Of a DNA stretch of 64,000 nt, positions 24,678 through 33,910 are shown one piece after another (the first letter of the stretch is position 1; each line of letters begins with the position of its first letter). Below the pieces are notes generated by a model. The model was not told the origin of the DNA. It saw only the letters and a program-made list of their open reading frames with translations, and did not search any database. This DNA comes from Halopelagius longus (GTDB taxonomy: Archaea > Halobacteriota > Halobacteria > Halobacteriales > Haloferacaceae): positions 1 to 64,000 of the forward strand of contig NZ_FNKQ01000004.1 in assembly GCF_900100875.1 (NCBI RefSeq). The letters run 5' to 3'. Position numbers and translations under genes: made by a program.

Positions 24678-25206
24678 GCTGAATAGAGAGCGTCTATTCA
24701 GCAATCGAAGTTGCGGGTGAATCCAACGCGTCCAAGGCCTCGACGATTACGTCGGTGATTTCAGGAGATGATATTGGTGAGGAGTCAGCCACGGACCAAG
24801 TCAGCTAACCAACACGGATGCTCGGGCCGTAGCGGTGTTGACGGCGTCCATCCGGCCAACGTACTCGTGCGTATTTCGGGTGTAGGTTGTAGTTGAACGA
24901 CTGGGATCTGTGTTAACTGAGTCGTTTGAGCGGCTGCTAACCTAAAACCGGTCCGATGGAGTTCCAGTTCTCAGTTACGATACTAAACGTGCGCTACATA
25001 CTTCATATTCAGATACACGTTCACCGTGACGCTGACCCAGGTGCGGTTCCAGTAGTGAGTGTATCATTCCGTTCCATTGTAACAGCCAGGGTTCCGTCCC
25101 CGCTTTCGGAGAACAAGCTAGTTGGGAGCGGATGAACCATCGGCCCCGATTCTGTGTTTTGATAATATCGCCGAAGGTATTTATTCTATAGCGCGACACT
25201 TAGCAC
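24678..25206. other. Spacer with a possible minus-strand coding remnant and kinase promoter
   Basis: About 530 bp without a gene. On the minus strand, 24689-24808 reads like the C terminus of a protein (ISSPEITDVIVEALDALDS, then a stop) but has no start and an in-frame stop upstream. A TATA-like stretch (tatttattctatagc, about 25168-25182) sits ~27 nt before the histidine kinase start. Confidence 0.35.
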
Positions 25207-26385
25207 ATGGACTTGGCGTCTCGGCTATCGGCTGCCTTTCCCCCAGACAAAATACCGCTGCTGATATCGAGGGTTGGTGTCCTGTTCTTTCTCGCGTTCG
25301 TCGTCGAGTGGATAGCGTTCTACGGTCTCCACGTGGAACCGCTCCTCACAGCGAACTTCCTCCTGACTCTCCTCTTCACCGTCGTCTTCTCGGTCGGCAT
25401 CGTCTATGGCGGACATCACATAGAGAGTAAGGACCTCTCTCCCAAGCGATACCCTCGTATCGCCAAGTGGTTTGTCGGCGGGATCACGCTTTTCTTCGGA
25501 GTTAATGCACCGATGATGGTGGTCTGGTATCCGGGTACCCTCCATGGCGTCGTCGGATGGGCCCGGATCTCGATGGCCATGGGCGGAGTCGGTGGACTCG
25601 TCTTCGGAATTATCGAGGCGCGTGCCATCGAGCGTGAACTCAGTGCTGAGCGCGCGGCCATTCGCGCTGACGAGGCCGAATCTCAGCGGCAGTGGTTCGA
25701 TTACCTGAACAGCCTTCTCCGTCACGAAGTACTGAACACCGCCAACGTCATCACGGGGTACGCGTCCGTCCACATGGACGACGACGACTTAGACGATGAA
25801 CTTCGGCGTAATCTCGAACGGATTCATCGACAGGGCCGGGACATGGCGGAGGTCATTCGAGACGTTCAGGTGCTGATGCAGGCTAGCCAAGGAAACATCG
25901 AACGAGAGGCTGTGGACCTCAGCGAAGTTCTCGCCACGACGCTCGACGACCCCAGAGGTGACACGGAGGCCGTCGAGGTAACTACGTCTATCCCTGATGG
26001 CGTCTACGTGATGGCCGACGACCTTCTCCCCCGGGTGTTTGCGAACCTCTTCGCTAACGCGGTGCAACACAACGATAGTGAGACGCCTCGGGTGGACGTG
26101 ACCGTCGAGGTAGGCGCCGATGCGGCGACGGTGTCTATCGCGGACAACGGTCCCGGAATCTCAGACAGCGTCCGCGAAACACTGTTCGAACGGAGCGATA
26201 ACACTGGTGGGAGTCACGGAATCGGACTCTATCTCGTACGGACCTTGGTCGAACGGTACGGCGGTACGGTTCAACTGTCCGAGACTGGCCCCGACGGGAG
26301 CGTGTTTACCGTCGAGCTTCCACTGGCCGATGAGGCGACTCGGTCAGGACAGTTCTCCAACGGTACGTCTCTCGGTGCCGCATAA
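25207..26385 (+). CDS. Membrane sensor histidine kinase
   Basis: A 392-residue kinase. About four hydrophobic segments occupy residues ~18-140 (for example GVLFFLAFVVEWIAFYGLHV and WFVGGITLFFGVNAPMMVVW). The phosphoacceptor box is NSLLRHEVLNTANVITGYAS, followed by the ATPase domain with N box ANLFANAVQHND, G1 box IADNGPGIS and G2 box HGIGLYLVRTL. The N-terminal membrane domain is of the kind seen in haloarchaeal orphan kinases. No response regulator gene is adjacent. The signal is unknown. Confidence 0.9.
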   Translation: MDLASRLSAAFPPDKIPLLISRVGVLFFLAFVVEWIAFYGLHVEPLLTANFLLTLLFTVVFSVGIVYGGHHIESKDLSPKRYPRIAKWFVGGITLFFGVNAPMMVVWYPGTLHGVVGWARISMAMGGVGGLVFGIIEARAIERELSAERAAIRADEAESQRQWFDYLNSLLRHEVLNTANVITGYASVHMDDDDLDDELRRNLERIHRQGRDMAEVIRDVQVLMQASQGNIEREAVDLSEVLATTLDDPRGDTEAVEVTTSIPDGVYVMADDLLPRVFANLFANAVQHNDSETPRVDVTVEVGADAATVSIADNGPGISDSVRETLFERSDNTGGSHGIGLYLVRTLVERYGGTVQLSETGPDGSVFTVELPLADEATRSGQFSNGTSLGAA

Positions 26386-26466
26386 CGACCGATATAGACT
26401 CGGTTTTCTACTGGTGGGTGATACCGGACATACAGTGGCTTTAGATGGTGAATATCGTGAATCGCC

Positions 26467-26616
26467 TTAGGAAAGATCATGGCGTCCGATTTCGCGAGAA
26501 TCACACACCGGACACACATCTGTAGTTGAAGAAACGGTCGTTCCGCAGTGACGACACTCGTAGAGTTGATCTTCAGTTCGTGAACGCCGGAGGAGTTGCC
26601 TGAGGGTCTGAAGCAT
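26467..26616 (-). CDS. Small double-CxxC zinc-finger protein (49 residues)
   Basis: An ATG at 26616 opens a 49-codon frame to TAA at 26467. The protein has a basic N terminus (MLQTLRQLLRRSRTEDQ), then YECRHCGTTV and VCPVCDSREI, giving four zinc-binding cysteines at residues 21, 24, 35 and 38. Tiny zinc-ribbon proteins of this layout are very common in haloarchaea and mostly uncharacterised. It is convergent with the histidine kinase, with ~80 bp between the stops. Confidence 0.75.
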   Translation of the reverse strand: MLQTLRQLLRRSRTEDQLYECRHCGTTVSSTTDVCPVCDSREIGRHDLS

Positions 26617-27234
26617 GGGTTAGCTTACGTTGATGAAATCCGCCGAATCTGGATACTCACCCACAGTCCGTTCGTAGCCTGTACACAGGATTTCGCAAGA
26701 AGACGCGAGGGATAGGCCCCGATACCACGGTGCGAGCGGTCGTTCTGGATGTGGTGAGATGGATGCATTATTGTACGCGAAAGAGGGGGTCGACAGTTGG
26801 GGTGATCTCCTCTCGTGTGAACAGAGGCCCCCAGCGAAATATAGGTCAGCCAAGCACAGTGGAAGTGGAGATACTTGGAGGGTCCGCTGAGATGTCACAG
26901 AAATGCCCGAGGGGTGGGGATGGGGAGGCTCGAATCCGGTTCGGGCGATGCCAGAAACGAGCAGTCGTGATAGGACCTCGACGGAGATATCTCCTCGTAA
27001 AGCGGTAGGGAGGACACGCTTCGAGGGGTCCAGTCCTGCAAGTGAAGGTGTAGACACGATATCCCTGAGGCGCACCCCCGTGAACGCCTCACCTCACCCG
27101 GGGAGATAGGCTAAACTGCCACAAGAGCACTACACGCCTAGTTCTCTTCTTGCCAGTCTCTTCAGCAGGGGATACAGTAAGGGAATAGACAGAATAAGAT
27201 ATAGTTATAGTGCCAGAGTAATCAGGTTCGATGA
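26617..27234. other. Spacer upstream of PadR-like gene
   Basis: About 620 bp with no supportable gene. A TATA-like stretch (tatagttatagtg, about 27201-27213) lies ~27 nt before the PadR gene start and is its likely promoter. Confidence 0.35.
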
Positions 27235-27510
27235 ATGTACGATCTCACTGGATTTCAACGTGATCTGCTCCTCGTCGTCGCGGGTCTCGAAGAGCCACAC
27301 GGCCTCGCGATCAAAGAGAAGATGGAGGACTATTACGAGAAAGAGGTTCATCACGGGCGCCTGTATCCGAATCTCGACACCCTCGTAGAGAAAGGGCTGA
27401 TCGAGAAAGGTGAGCGCGACAAGCGAACGAACTACTACACACTGACTGCGAGGGGTGACCGCGAGATTACTGATCGTCAGGAGTGGGAAGGAGCGTATCT
27501 CAGCGAGTAA
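27235..27510 (+). CDS. PadR-like winged-helix regulator (paralogue A)
   Basis: A 91-residue one-domain regulator. It opens YDLTGFQRDLLLVVAGLEEPHGLAIKEKME and has the PadR pattern GRLYPNLDTLVEKGLIEKGERDKRTNYYTLTARG, where the wing carries RTNYY. It probably dimerises and represses. The next gene on the opposite strand encodes a close paralogue, and the two are convergent with ~100 bp between. Start chosen because a TATA element lies ~27 nt upstream. Confidence 0.88.
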   Translation: MYDLTGFQRDLLLVVAGLEEPHGLAIKEKMEDYYEKEVHHGRLYPNLDTLVEKGLIEKGERDKRTNYYTLTARGDREITDRQEWEGAYLSE

Positions 27511-27607
27511 GTAGTTCTAGCTACTAGTTACGCAGGGAGGAGTGCAGTACGAGTAGTTTTCCGTCCGCAAGGAACAAACAGTACTGCTCGAAGGCAGTAC
27601 CGTTGAA

Positions 27608-27907
27608 TTACGAGTTCGTGCTGAGTTCGGGGACGACCGAGTTCGCCCACTGGCGTCGGTTGAGAAGGGCTTGCTCGCCTCGGTCGGAGAGTTCGTAGTA
27701 GTTCGTCCGCCGATCAATCTGCCCTTTCTCTACGTAGCCTTCCTCGACGAGTGCATCGAGATTCGGGTAGAGACGACCGTGGTTGACATCGTCGTGTTGC
27801 TTCTCTATTTCCTCTTTCACTTCCTGCCCTGACGGTTCATCGAGGCCAGCGATCACGGTCAGAAGGTCACGCTGGAAACCAGTGAGGTCGAACACCTGCT
27901 CCGACAT
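27608..27907 (-). CDS. PadR-like winged-helix regulator (paralogue B)
   Basis: A 99-residue regulator starting at MSEQVFDLTG (27907); an in-frame ATG five codons upstream is less likely because a TATA element (tgattatg on the minus strand, about 27926-27933) favours initiation here. It shares DLTGFQRDLL, VNHGRLYPNLDALVE and DRRTNYYELSDRG with the convergent paralogue A. Such proteins respond to small molecules or stress in other microbes. The target is unknown. Confidence 0.88.
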   Translation of the reverse strand: MSEQVFDLTGFQRDLLTVIAGLDEPSGQEVKEEIEKQHDDVNHGRLYPNLDALVEEGYVEKGQIDRRTNYYELSDRGEQALLNRRQWANSVVPELSTNS

Positions 27908-28598
27908 ACAGAGGTAAGTCAATGGACATAATCAAAAATCATCTGCCCAATATTCCTTACTTTCACGTATAGGATAGAGTTCGGAACGTCGTTAAGAGGG
28001 GATAGAAACCCCTGCAAGGGGATTGGATCGAGCTCCAGGGAGGGGGTATCGCTTCGGCCCTTACGCGCAGAGAGAGCAGACACGGAGCCAGTCTCCGCCT
28101 TCGGATGCCGTGAGGACGCCATCTCCCTGTAGACGGTTCGGTCCTCATGTCCCCGTGACCGTGCCTCGTCGTCTCTCCCGTTCAAGACGCGTTTACGAAG
28201 AGCAGGTGAGCAGCTCAAATCCGATCCTGACGCGTCAGTACGATCCGTTCCGGAACACGGGCCTATGTTCGGAACCGTTGGCATCTCGACGATCCCGTGG
28301 CGAATCATGAAACTGGTCCCGCCGTGCCTGCTCGAGATTACCGTCGACACGTTCTTTTCTGCCGACCGCGCACCGCTATCGATTCCGTCTGTCCCTCACG
28401 CGTGGATTCCGCTATCGACGAAAGGGGGCAGATTGCATTCATCGTCGGCCTGTTCGTCGTTGTGATGCTAAGCGCGCGGATTTATTTCATCTGCGGGTTC
28501 CGCACAGAGACCCATAATGGGTCCGCTAGGACGAACGTACCACACACATCAACAGAGTAAGCAAACAAGTCCTCGACATGGAACAGAATGTGAAGTCC
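27908..28598. other. Spacer between PadR paralogue B and the multi-PAS kinase
   Basis: About 690 bp. A plus-strand frame (28297-28560) contains a hydrophobic run (IAFIVGLFVVVMLSARIYF) but its surroundings are arginine- and proline-rich and unlike a haloarchaeal protein, so I do not call it a gene. Nothing else is supportable. Confidence 0.35.
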
Positions 28599-31500
28599 TT
28601 ACGTCTCGAAATCGCTCGCTACAGGTAGCGCAAACGAGAACGTCGAGCCCTGGCCAGGGGACGACTCGACCCAGACATCGCCGTTGTGGCGCTCGATGAT
28701 GCGCTCAACCAGCGCCAGACCGATACCAGTGCCTGCGTGTTCGTCCCGGGTGTGCAGGCGCTGGAAGACCTCGAAGACTCGGTCAGTGTCCTCCGGATCG
28801 ATACCGATGCCGTTGTCCTCGACGGACACGAGCCACCGGTCGCCGTCGCGTTCGGCGCCGATGTGAATCCGCGGGGGTTCGTCGCCGCTGTACTCGATGG
28901 CGTTGTCCAACAGATTCTGGAAGACCTGCCGCAACTGCCCGCGATCGCCCTCCACGCGAGGGAGGTCTTCGGCGGTGATTTCTGCGTTGCTCTCTTGGAT
29001 CATCACTTGCAGGTCGTCACAGACCTCCGCGAGGACGTCGTCGAGGTCGACGACCTCGAACGGATCGCCACGCGTCTCCACGCGGGAGTACTCTAGCAGA
29101 CCGTCGATCATCTCCCGCATCCTGTCAGCCCCGTCGACGGCAAAATCGAGGAACTCCCGTGCGTCCTCGTCGAGGTCGTCGGCGTAGCGCCGTTCGAGCA
29201 ACCGCAGATAGCTCGAGACCATTCGGAGCGGCTCTTGGAGGTCGTGGGACGCGGCGTAGGCGAACTGTTCGAGGCGCTCGTTGGACACCTCCAGCATACG
29301 CTCGTATTCCCGTCGCTCGGTCACGTCTTGGATCACGATCATGCCCGCGTACACCTCGTCGTCGGCGTCTCTGACGGGGAGTGTATTGGCGTGCAGGTGT
29401 CGGCCGCGGTATTCGATTTCGAAGGAGCCCGCCTCACCGTCGAGTGCGGCCCGGAAGTGCGGTTCTAACTCCTCAACCAGATCCGATGTATGGATTTCAG
29501 TAAAGCGGTGTCCGATTCGATCCTCCGGGCCGTAGTCGAGCCTGTCGAAGAGCTGACCGCCAACAGCGGTGTACTGCAGGTCCTCATCGAACAGGCCCAC
29601 TGCGCCGTTCGGGAAGTTTTCGACCAGCGTTCGGTAACGGCGCTCGGACTCTTCAAGCGCGCGTTGGGCCTCACGGCGGTCAGTAATGTCAGTGAGGGTA
29701 GCTACGCCGCGGGTCACCTCGCCGTGCTCGTTGCGGACGGGCATCCCCTCCAGTCGGACGACCCGTCGTTCGCCGTCGACCGCCTCGATCTCGTAAATGT
29801 CCGGGTCGAGCACCTCCTCGCCGTGGATGACCCTCGCGAGCGTCATCTCGTCCGGCTGGACGCGCTCGCCGGAATCAGCGTCCCAGACCGGGTACTGCTC
29901 GTACTCCTCGACGGACTCGACGTCGAAGACGTCGCCGCCCCAGATCTCGTGTGCGATGTCGTTGGCTTGGACGATCTGTCCGTCGGCCTCCGCGACCACG
30001 ACGCCCACGGGAAGGACTTCGAAGAGAGTCTCCAGTTGTTCGTTGTTCTGCTGGAGTTCTAATTCGGCGCGTTTGCGTTCGGTGATGTCGGTGAGCGCCC
30101 CCGGGAAGCGGATCGGCTCGCCGTCGTCGCACTCGACGTGCCCGCGAGCGACAACCCAGCGGAGATCGTCGTCTGCGTTCCACACGCGGTACTCTTCCTC
30201 GTAGTCGCCGCCCGTCTCGACGGCCTCCTCGATCGCCGCCGTGACTCGCTCGCGGTCGTCCTCGTGGATGGCTTCGATAAACTGATCGAGCGACACGCCC
30301 TCGCGGGCGACGTCGGGGTCGATGCCGAACGTCCGAGCGAACGTCTTCCCGACGACCATCTCGTCCTCGGGGATGTTCCATTCCCAGGTCCCGACCGCGC
30401 CGGCATCTGTCGCCGCCTCTAACCGTGATTTGGCGTCCTCGAGGTACCGTTCGTACTCCCGGCGCTCGGTAACGTCGCGAGCGATGGCGAGGACGTACTC
30501 CTGATCGAGGTCGACGTAGGACGCGTTGACCTCGACCGGGTACGTCGTACCGTCCTTGCGGCGGTGGTGTCCGTCGAAGGTCAGTTGCCCCTCGGCACGT
30601 AGGCCTTCGACGAACGACCGCCACGCCTCGTGGTCGGGAATCTCGGTTTCGAGATCCGTGACCCTGAGTTCGAGGAACTCCTCACGCGAGTACCCCCGCC
30701 GCGTACAGGCGGTGTCGTTGACGTCGAGGTAGCGGCCCGTCTCCGGATCCACCACCAGTACGCTGTCGTTCGAGTGATTGAGCAGGGTGCGGAACAACTC
30801 GAGTTCGCGCTCGTGCTGCTTCCGCTCGGTGATATCGCGGTCGGAAACGATGATGGACACGACCTCACCGTCGTTGTCGGTGACAGGTCGGTAGTAGCCG
30901 CTGATGGTGTACGGTTCGCCGTCTGCGCGGGTGAGGTCAGCCTCGAACTCGACGTACTCGCCCGCCGCCGCCCGCTCGACCCACTCTTTCACCTCAGGCT
31001 GGACGCCGTCGCCCTCGCCCCACCAGGGAGTCTCCCAGAACGGCTCGCCCCGTACGTCCTCCAGATCGGCGTCGACGTACTCCATGGCCGTCTGGTTGAT
31101 GTCTCGGACGGTCCCGTCGGGGTCGAGCAGGCCGACGAGGATGTTGGGATCCTCGAAGATGGCCTCGTACCGCCGCTCTTTCCGCCGGAGTTCGCGCTCG
31201 CGTTCGTGGAGTTCCTGTTCCGTCTGTTTCCGGTCTGTGATGTCGCGCACGACCCCGATAGTGCCCTGGAAGGTCCCCTCCTCAGCGAGCAGGTGAAGCT
31301 CCAGTTCGCACGGGAGGGTCTCGCCGTCGGCCAGTTGGGCGGTGAGCTCGAGCGGCTCTCCCTCGCGGTCGCCGTCCATATATCGCCGGTAGATCTCGCG
31401 CTGGATGCGATTGGCGTCCTCGTCGTCGAGGATGATCGAAGCGTGCTCGCCGAGGAGTTCCTTCCGGGCGTAGCCGGTCAAGCTGACTATGGTTTCGTTG

Positions 31501-31643
31501 ACCGCGACGAACCGCCCCTCGGCGTCGAGCTGGTAGATGCCATCGTCGACCATATTGACGAGCGTGGAGTACCGATCGACCGCCTGCTCGCCGGTAGCGT
31601 CCGCCCAAAACCCACCCTCCGGAGTCCCGGCTTGATCGCTCAT
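28599..31643 (-). CDS. Soluble sensor histidine kinase with six PAS domains
   Basis: A 1014-residue kinase without membrane segments. Six PAS units follow each other (about residues 20-140, 150-275, 275-400, 400-525, 525-655, 655-780), most closing with a DITDRK or DVTERRE linker. The kinase core begins with AYAASHDLQEPLRMVSSYLR (His in SHDLQEP), then N box FQNLLDNAIEYSG, G1 VEDNGIGID, F/G2 VFEVFQRLH and GTGIGLALVERII. The core closely resembles the shorter kinase at 33911. The PAS array implies redox, light or ligand sensing in the cytoplasm. No response regulator is adjacent. Confidence 0.93.
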   Translation of the reverse strand: MSDQAGTPEGGFWADATGEQAVDRYSTLVNMVDDGIYQLDAEGRFVAVNETIVSLTGYARKELLGEHASIILDDEDANRIQREIYRRYMDGDREGEPLELTAQLADGETLPCELELHLLAEEGTFQGTIGVVRDITDRKQTEQELHERERELRRKERRYEAIFEDPNILVGLLDPDGTVRDINQTAMEYVDADLEDVRGEPFWETPWWGEGDGVQPEVKEWVERAAAGEYVEFEADLTRADGEPYTISGYYRPVTDNDGEVVSIIVSDRDITERKQHERELELFRTLLNHSNDSVLVVDPETGRYLDVNDTACTRRGYSREEFLELRVTDLETEIPDHEAWRSFVEGLRAEGQLTFDGHHRRKDGTTYPVEVNASYVDLDQEYVLAIARDVTERREYERYLEDAKSRLEAATDAGAVGTWEWNIPEDEMVVGKTFARTFGIDPDVAREGVSLDQFIEAIHEDDRERVTAAIEEAVETGGDYEEEYRVWNADDDLRWVVARGHVECDDGEPIRFPGALTDITERKRAELELQQNNEQLETLFEVLPVGVVVAEADGQIVQANDIAHEIWGGDVFDVESVEEYEQYPVWDADSGERVQPDEMTLARVIHGEEVLDPDIYEIEAVDGERRVVRLEGMPVRNEHGEVTRGVATLTDITDRREAQRALEESERRYRTLVENFPNGAVGLFDEDLQYTAVGGQLFDRLDYGPEDRIGHRFTEIHTSDLVEELEPHFRAALDGEAGSFEIEYRGRHLHANTLPVRDADDEVYAGMIVIQDVTERREYERMLEVSNERLEQFAYAASHDLQEPLRMVSSYLRLLERRYADDLDEDAREFLDFAVDGADRMREMIDGLLEYSRVETRGDPFEVVDLDDVLAEVCDDLQVMIQESNAEITAEDLPRVEGDRGQLRQVFQNLLDNAIEYSGDEPPRIHIGAERDGDRWLVSVEDNGIGIDPEDTDRVFEVFQRLHTRDEHAGTGIGLALVERIIERHNGDVWVESSPGQGSTFSFALPVASDFET

Positions 31644-31832
31644 ACGAGCGATAATGAATCCGGGGAGGAAAAGGTCGTCGCGTACTGACTAGGTCCGGAA
31701 CCACTCGCGGGTTGAATATGAATAGAGAATCCGGCATCCACGTCGGCAGTACGATCACGTCAGCACCGACCCGAAACGGACTTCGGAGGATTATATATGG
31801 AGGCAGAATAACGATGGCGCAGATACGACACG

Positions 31833-33077
31833 ATGGTATCACTGCTAACCGTCGCCGGTATCGTCGTCGCCGTGTTCGTCGGGTTCAACATCGGAGGCTC
31901 GTCGACGGGTGTGGCGTTCGGCCCCGCAGTCGGCTCGCGCCTCGTTCGGAAGGCGACCGCGGGGGCTTTGTTCGTCGGCTTCGGGTTTCTCGGCGCGTGG
32001 ACCGTCGGCCGGAACGTCATCGCGACGATGAGCAGCAGTATCGTGCCGGCGGCCCAGTTCACGCCCATCGCAAGTGTCGCAGTCCTGTTTTTCACGGGCG
32101 CGTCGCTGTTGATATCGAATCTCTACGGCGTTCCGGCCTCGACGTCGATGACTGCCGTCGGCGCCATCGTCGGGTTGGGTCTCGCGTCGGACACGCTCAA
32201 TCAGGCGCTGATGTTCGTCATCGTCTCGGCGTGGATCGTCGCGCCGCTGGTGTGTTTCACCATCGGGTTCGTGGTCGGGCGCTACGTCTACCCGTATCTC
32301 GACCGCTACGTCGCGTTCACGACGTTCGATCTCCACTTCGTCCAACTCGACCGCTCGGGAGCGATTCCACGGCCGTACCTAAACCCGAACGCGTCACCGC
32401 AAGATATCGTCGGGTCACTCTCGGTGGTCGCCATCGCCTGCTACATGGCGTTCTCGGCGGGGGCGTCGAACGCGGCGAACGCTGTGGCCCCCCTCGTCGG
32501 CGAGGGTGGGGCGCTCACCGTCGATCAGGGCGTCCTGCTCGCGGTGGGAGCCTTCGCGTTGGGAAGTTTCACGATCGCCCGTCGCACGCTGGAGACGGTC
32601 GGAGACGACATCACGGAACTCCCGATTCTCGCGTCGCTGATCGTCTCCATCGTCGGTGGCACGGTCATCACGATCCTCTCGTACTTGGGGATTCCCGCGA
32701 GTCTCGCGGTCAGTACGACGTCGACCATCATCGGACTCGGATGGGGGCGGGCAAGTCGGGCCGCGACGCTCGCGGAGTTAGCGACGCCGACGCCCGAGCG
32801 GCCGGAGTTTGACGTCGCGACGGGAGCGTTGGTCACCTCACGCGTCGAGGAGGCGCCTGCGAGTCCGACCATCGGCGACATCGCCCGCCACGAGGAACCC
32901 GCGGACGAACCGGAGGAGATTCCGGACGTTCCGGACATCGGCGCGGAGGGACCGGCAGACCTCGACGAGCGGAGCCTCTTCGATCCGAAGGCGGCCAAGC
33001 GGATCGTTACGATGTGGGTGGTAACGCCCTCGCTGGCGGTCGCGGCCTCCTACCCGGTGTTCGCGGTCCTGCTGTGA
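31833..33077 (+). CDS. Inorganic phosphate permease, PiT family
   Basis: A 414-residue membrane transporter with the inverted duplicated signature of PiT proteins: GFNIGGSSTGVAFGPAVGSR in the first half and FSAGASNAANAVAPLVGEGG in the second, the latter close to the GANDVANA consensus. An acidic cytoplasmic loop (residues ~320-375, with ADEPEEIPDVPD) precedes the last helix. It should import phosphate with H+ or Na+. A TATA box (ttatatat, about 31791-31798) precedes it. It is divergent from the multi-PAS kinase. Confidence 0.9.
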   Translation: MVSLLTVAGIVVAVFVGFNIGGSSTGVAFGPAVGSRLVRKATAGALFVGFGFLGAWTVGRNVIATMSSSIVPAAQFTPIASVAVLFFTGASLLISNLYGVPASTSMTAVGAIVGLGLASDTLNQALMFVIVSAWIVAPLVCFTIGFVVGRYVYPYLDRYVAFTTFDLHFVQLDRSGAIPRPYLNPNASPQDIVGSLSVVAIACYMAFSAGASNAANAVAPLVGEGGALTVDQGVLLAVGAFALGSFTIARRTLETVGDDITELPILASLIVSIVGGTVITILSYLGIPASLAVSTTSTIIGLGWGRASRAATLAELATPTPERPEFDVATGALVTSRVEEAPASPTIGDIARHEEPADEPEEIPDVPDIGAEGPADLDERSLFDPKAAKRIVTMWVVTPSLAVAASYPVFAVLL

Positions 33078-33129
33078 GTTCCGTCCGGACGAGGTACTTC
33101 CGCATCCGGAATGGTCGGTCGCAGGCGAG

Positions 33130-33456
33130 TTAATTCAGCGACGCCGTTTTGGGCGGCACGACCGTTCGCAGGCTCTTCGCCGGACTGACACGGCGATCCT
33201 CGGAACAGTACTCGAGAAGGCCCGCCGCGTCTAACTTCGGAAGGTGGTAGTGGTGAAGTTTCATCTCCACTCGTCTCACGTCCCGCTTATCGTCTGCGAG
33301 GACAGCGGCAACCTCCGCTGCGAGGAGTGAGAGTTCGACCGAACGGTCTTTCTCGGCGAGGATGCTCGCTACAGCCTGTTGCTGTTTTCCGCTGAGGACG
33401 GCGAAGTAGTCATCAGGTGAATACCCGGAAAGAGTGCCGTCTCGGTTGACTGCCAT
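33130..33456 (-). CDS. Haloarchaeal winged-helix domain protein (DUF7344-like)
   Basis: A 108-residue protein: GYSPDDYFAVLSGKQQQAVASIL, then VELSLLAAEVAA, then RRVEMKLHHYHLPKLDAAGLLEYCSEDRRV. The HHYHLPKLDAAGL recognition-helix pattern is shared by a very large haloarchaeal family of putative DNA-binding proteins. It is convergent with the phosphate permease gene (53 bp apart). No specific role can be assigned. Confidence 0.82.
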   Translation of the reverse strand: MAVNRDGTLSGYSPDDYFAVLSGKQQQAVASILAEKDRSVELSLLAAEVAAVLADDKRDVRRVEMKLHHYHLPKLDAAGLLEYCSEDRRVSPAKSLRTVVPPKTASLN

Positions 33457-33910
33457 TCTATCTCTACAACCGTTCTCTCCCCCCGAAAGGTAAGCGCCTA
33501 AAGTAATTGGTCGTGTAGCGATTATCTATCATGAGAACGTGTTCCTACATTTTATGAGCACGAACCGGAGATTCCCACCGGAACACATCATTTTTTGATA
33601 ATGTGTGTCTGTGGTGAAAGCGCTGTCAGAGGCACCCGTTCCCTCCTTCGGAAATTCGGTGACGCCGGGCACGTGACGTCGTCGTCGACAGGAGGACGAC
33701 ACAGTTCCGTGCCCCACTCAGTGGGACTGCAACGATCCCGTCTCGTCGGCGCTGAACTCACATCGAAGTAGCGCGTGCAAACAGGTTCGGTGATTAAAGT
33801 CGAACGAACTACCGAGAGGGTGGGAGAATATCCGTACTGACTGCAGAGAACGCTCCGTCCGCAACCAGACCGGGAACAGCCTTATCTCTGTCAGTCAACT
33901 AAAAGCGGAT
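33457..33910. other. Spacer upstream of PAS kinase
   Basis: About 450 bp with no supportable gene or repeat. The short frames present lack any protein-like character. Confidence 0.35.

Noticed and set aside
24689-24808. Minus-strand C-terminal-like fragment (ISSPEITDVIVEALDALDS then stop)
   Set aside because: Only ~36 codons, no start and an in-frame stop upstream; could be a remnant but cannot be assigned.
26620-27075. Minus-strand frame containing TGFEPP, and the ctcgaatccggttcg stretch near 26930, considered as a tRNA T-arm
   Set aside because: No acceptor, D or anticodon stems can be drawn around it and no matching stem in the T-arm, so not a tRNA.
28297-28560. Plus-strand frame with a hydrophobic run
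   Set aside because: Flanks are not protein-like and there is no promoter or start signal; left as spacer.
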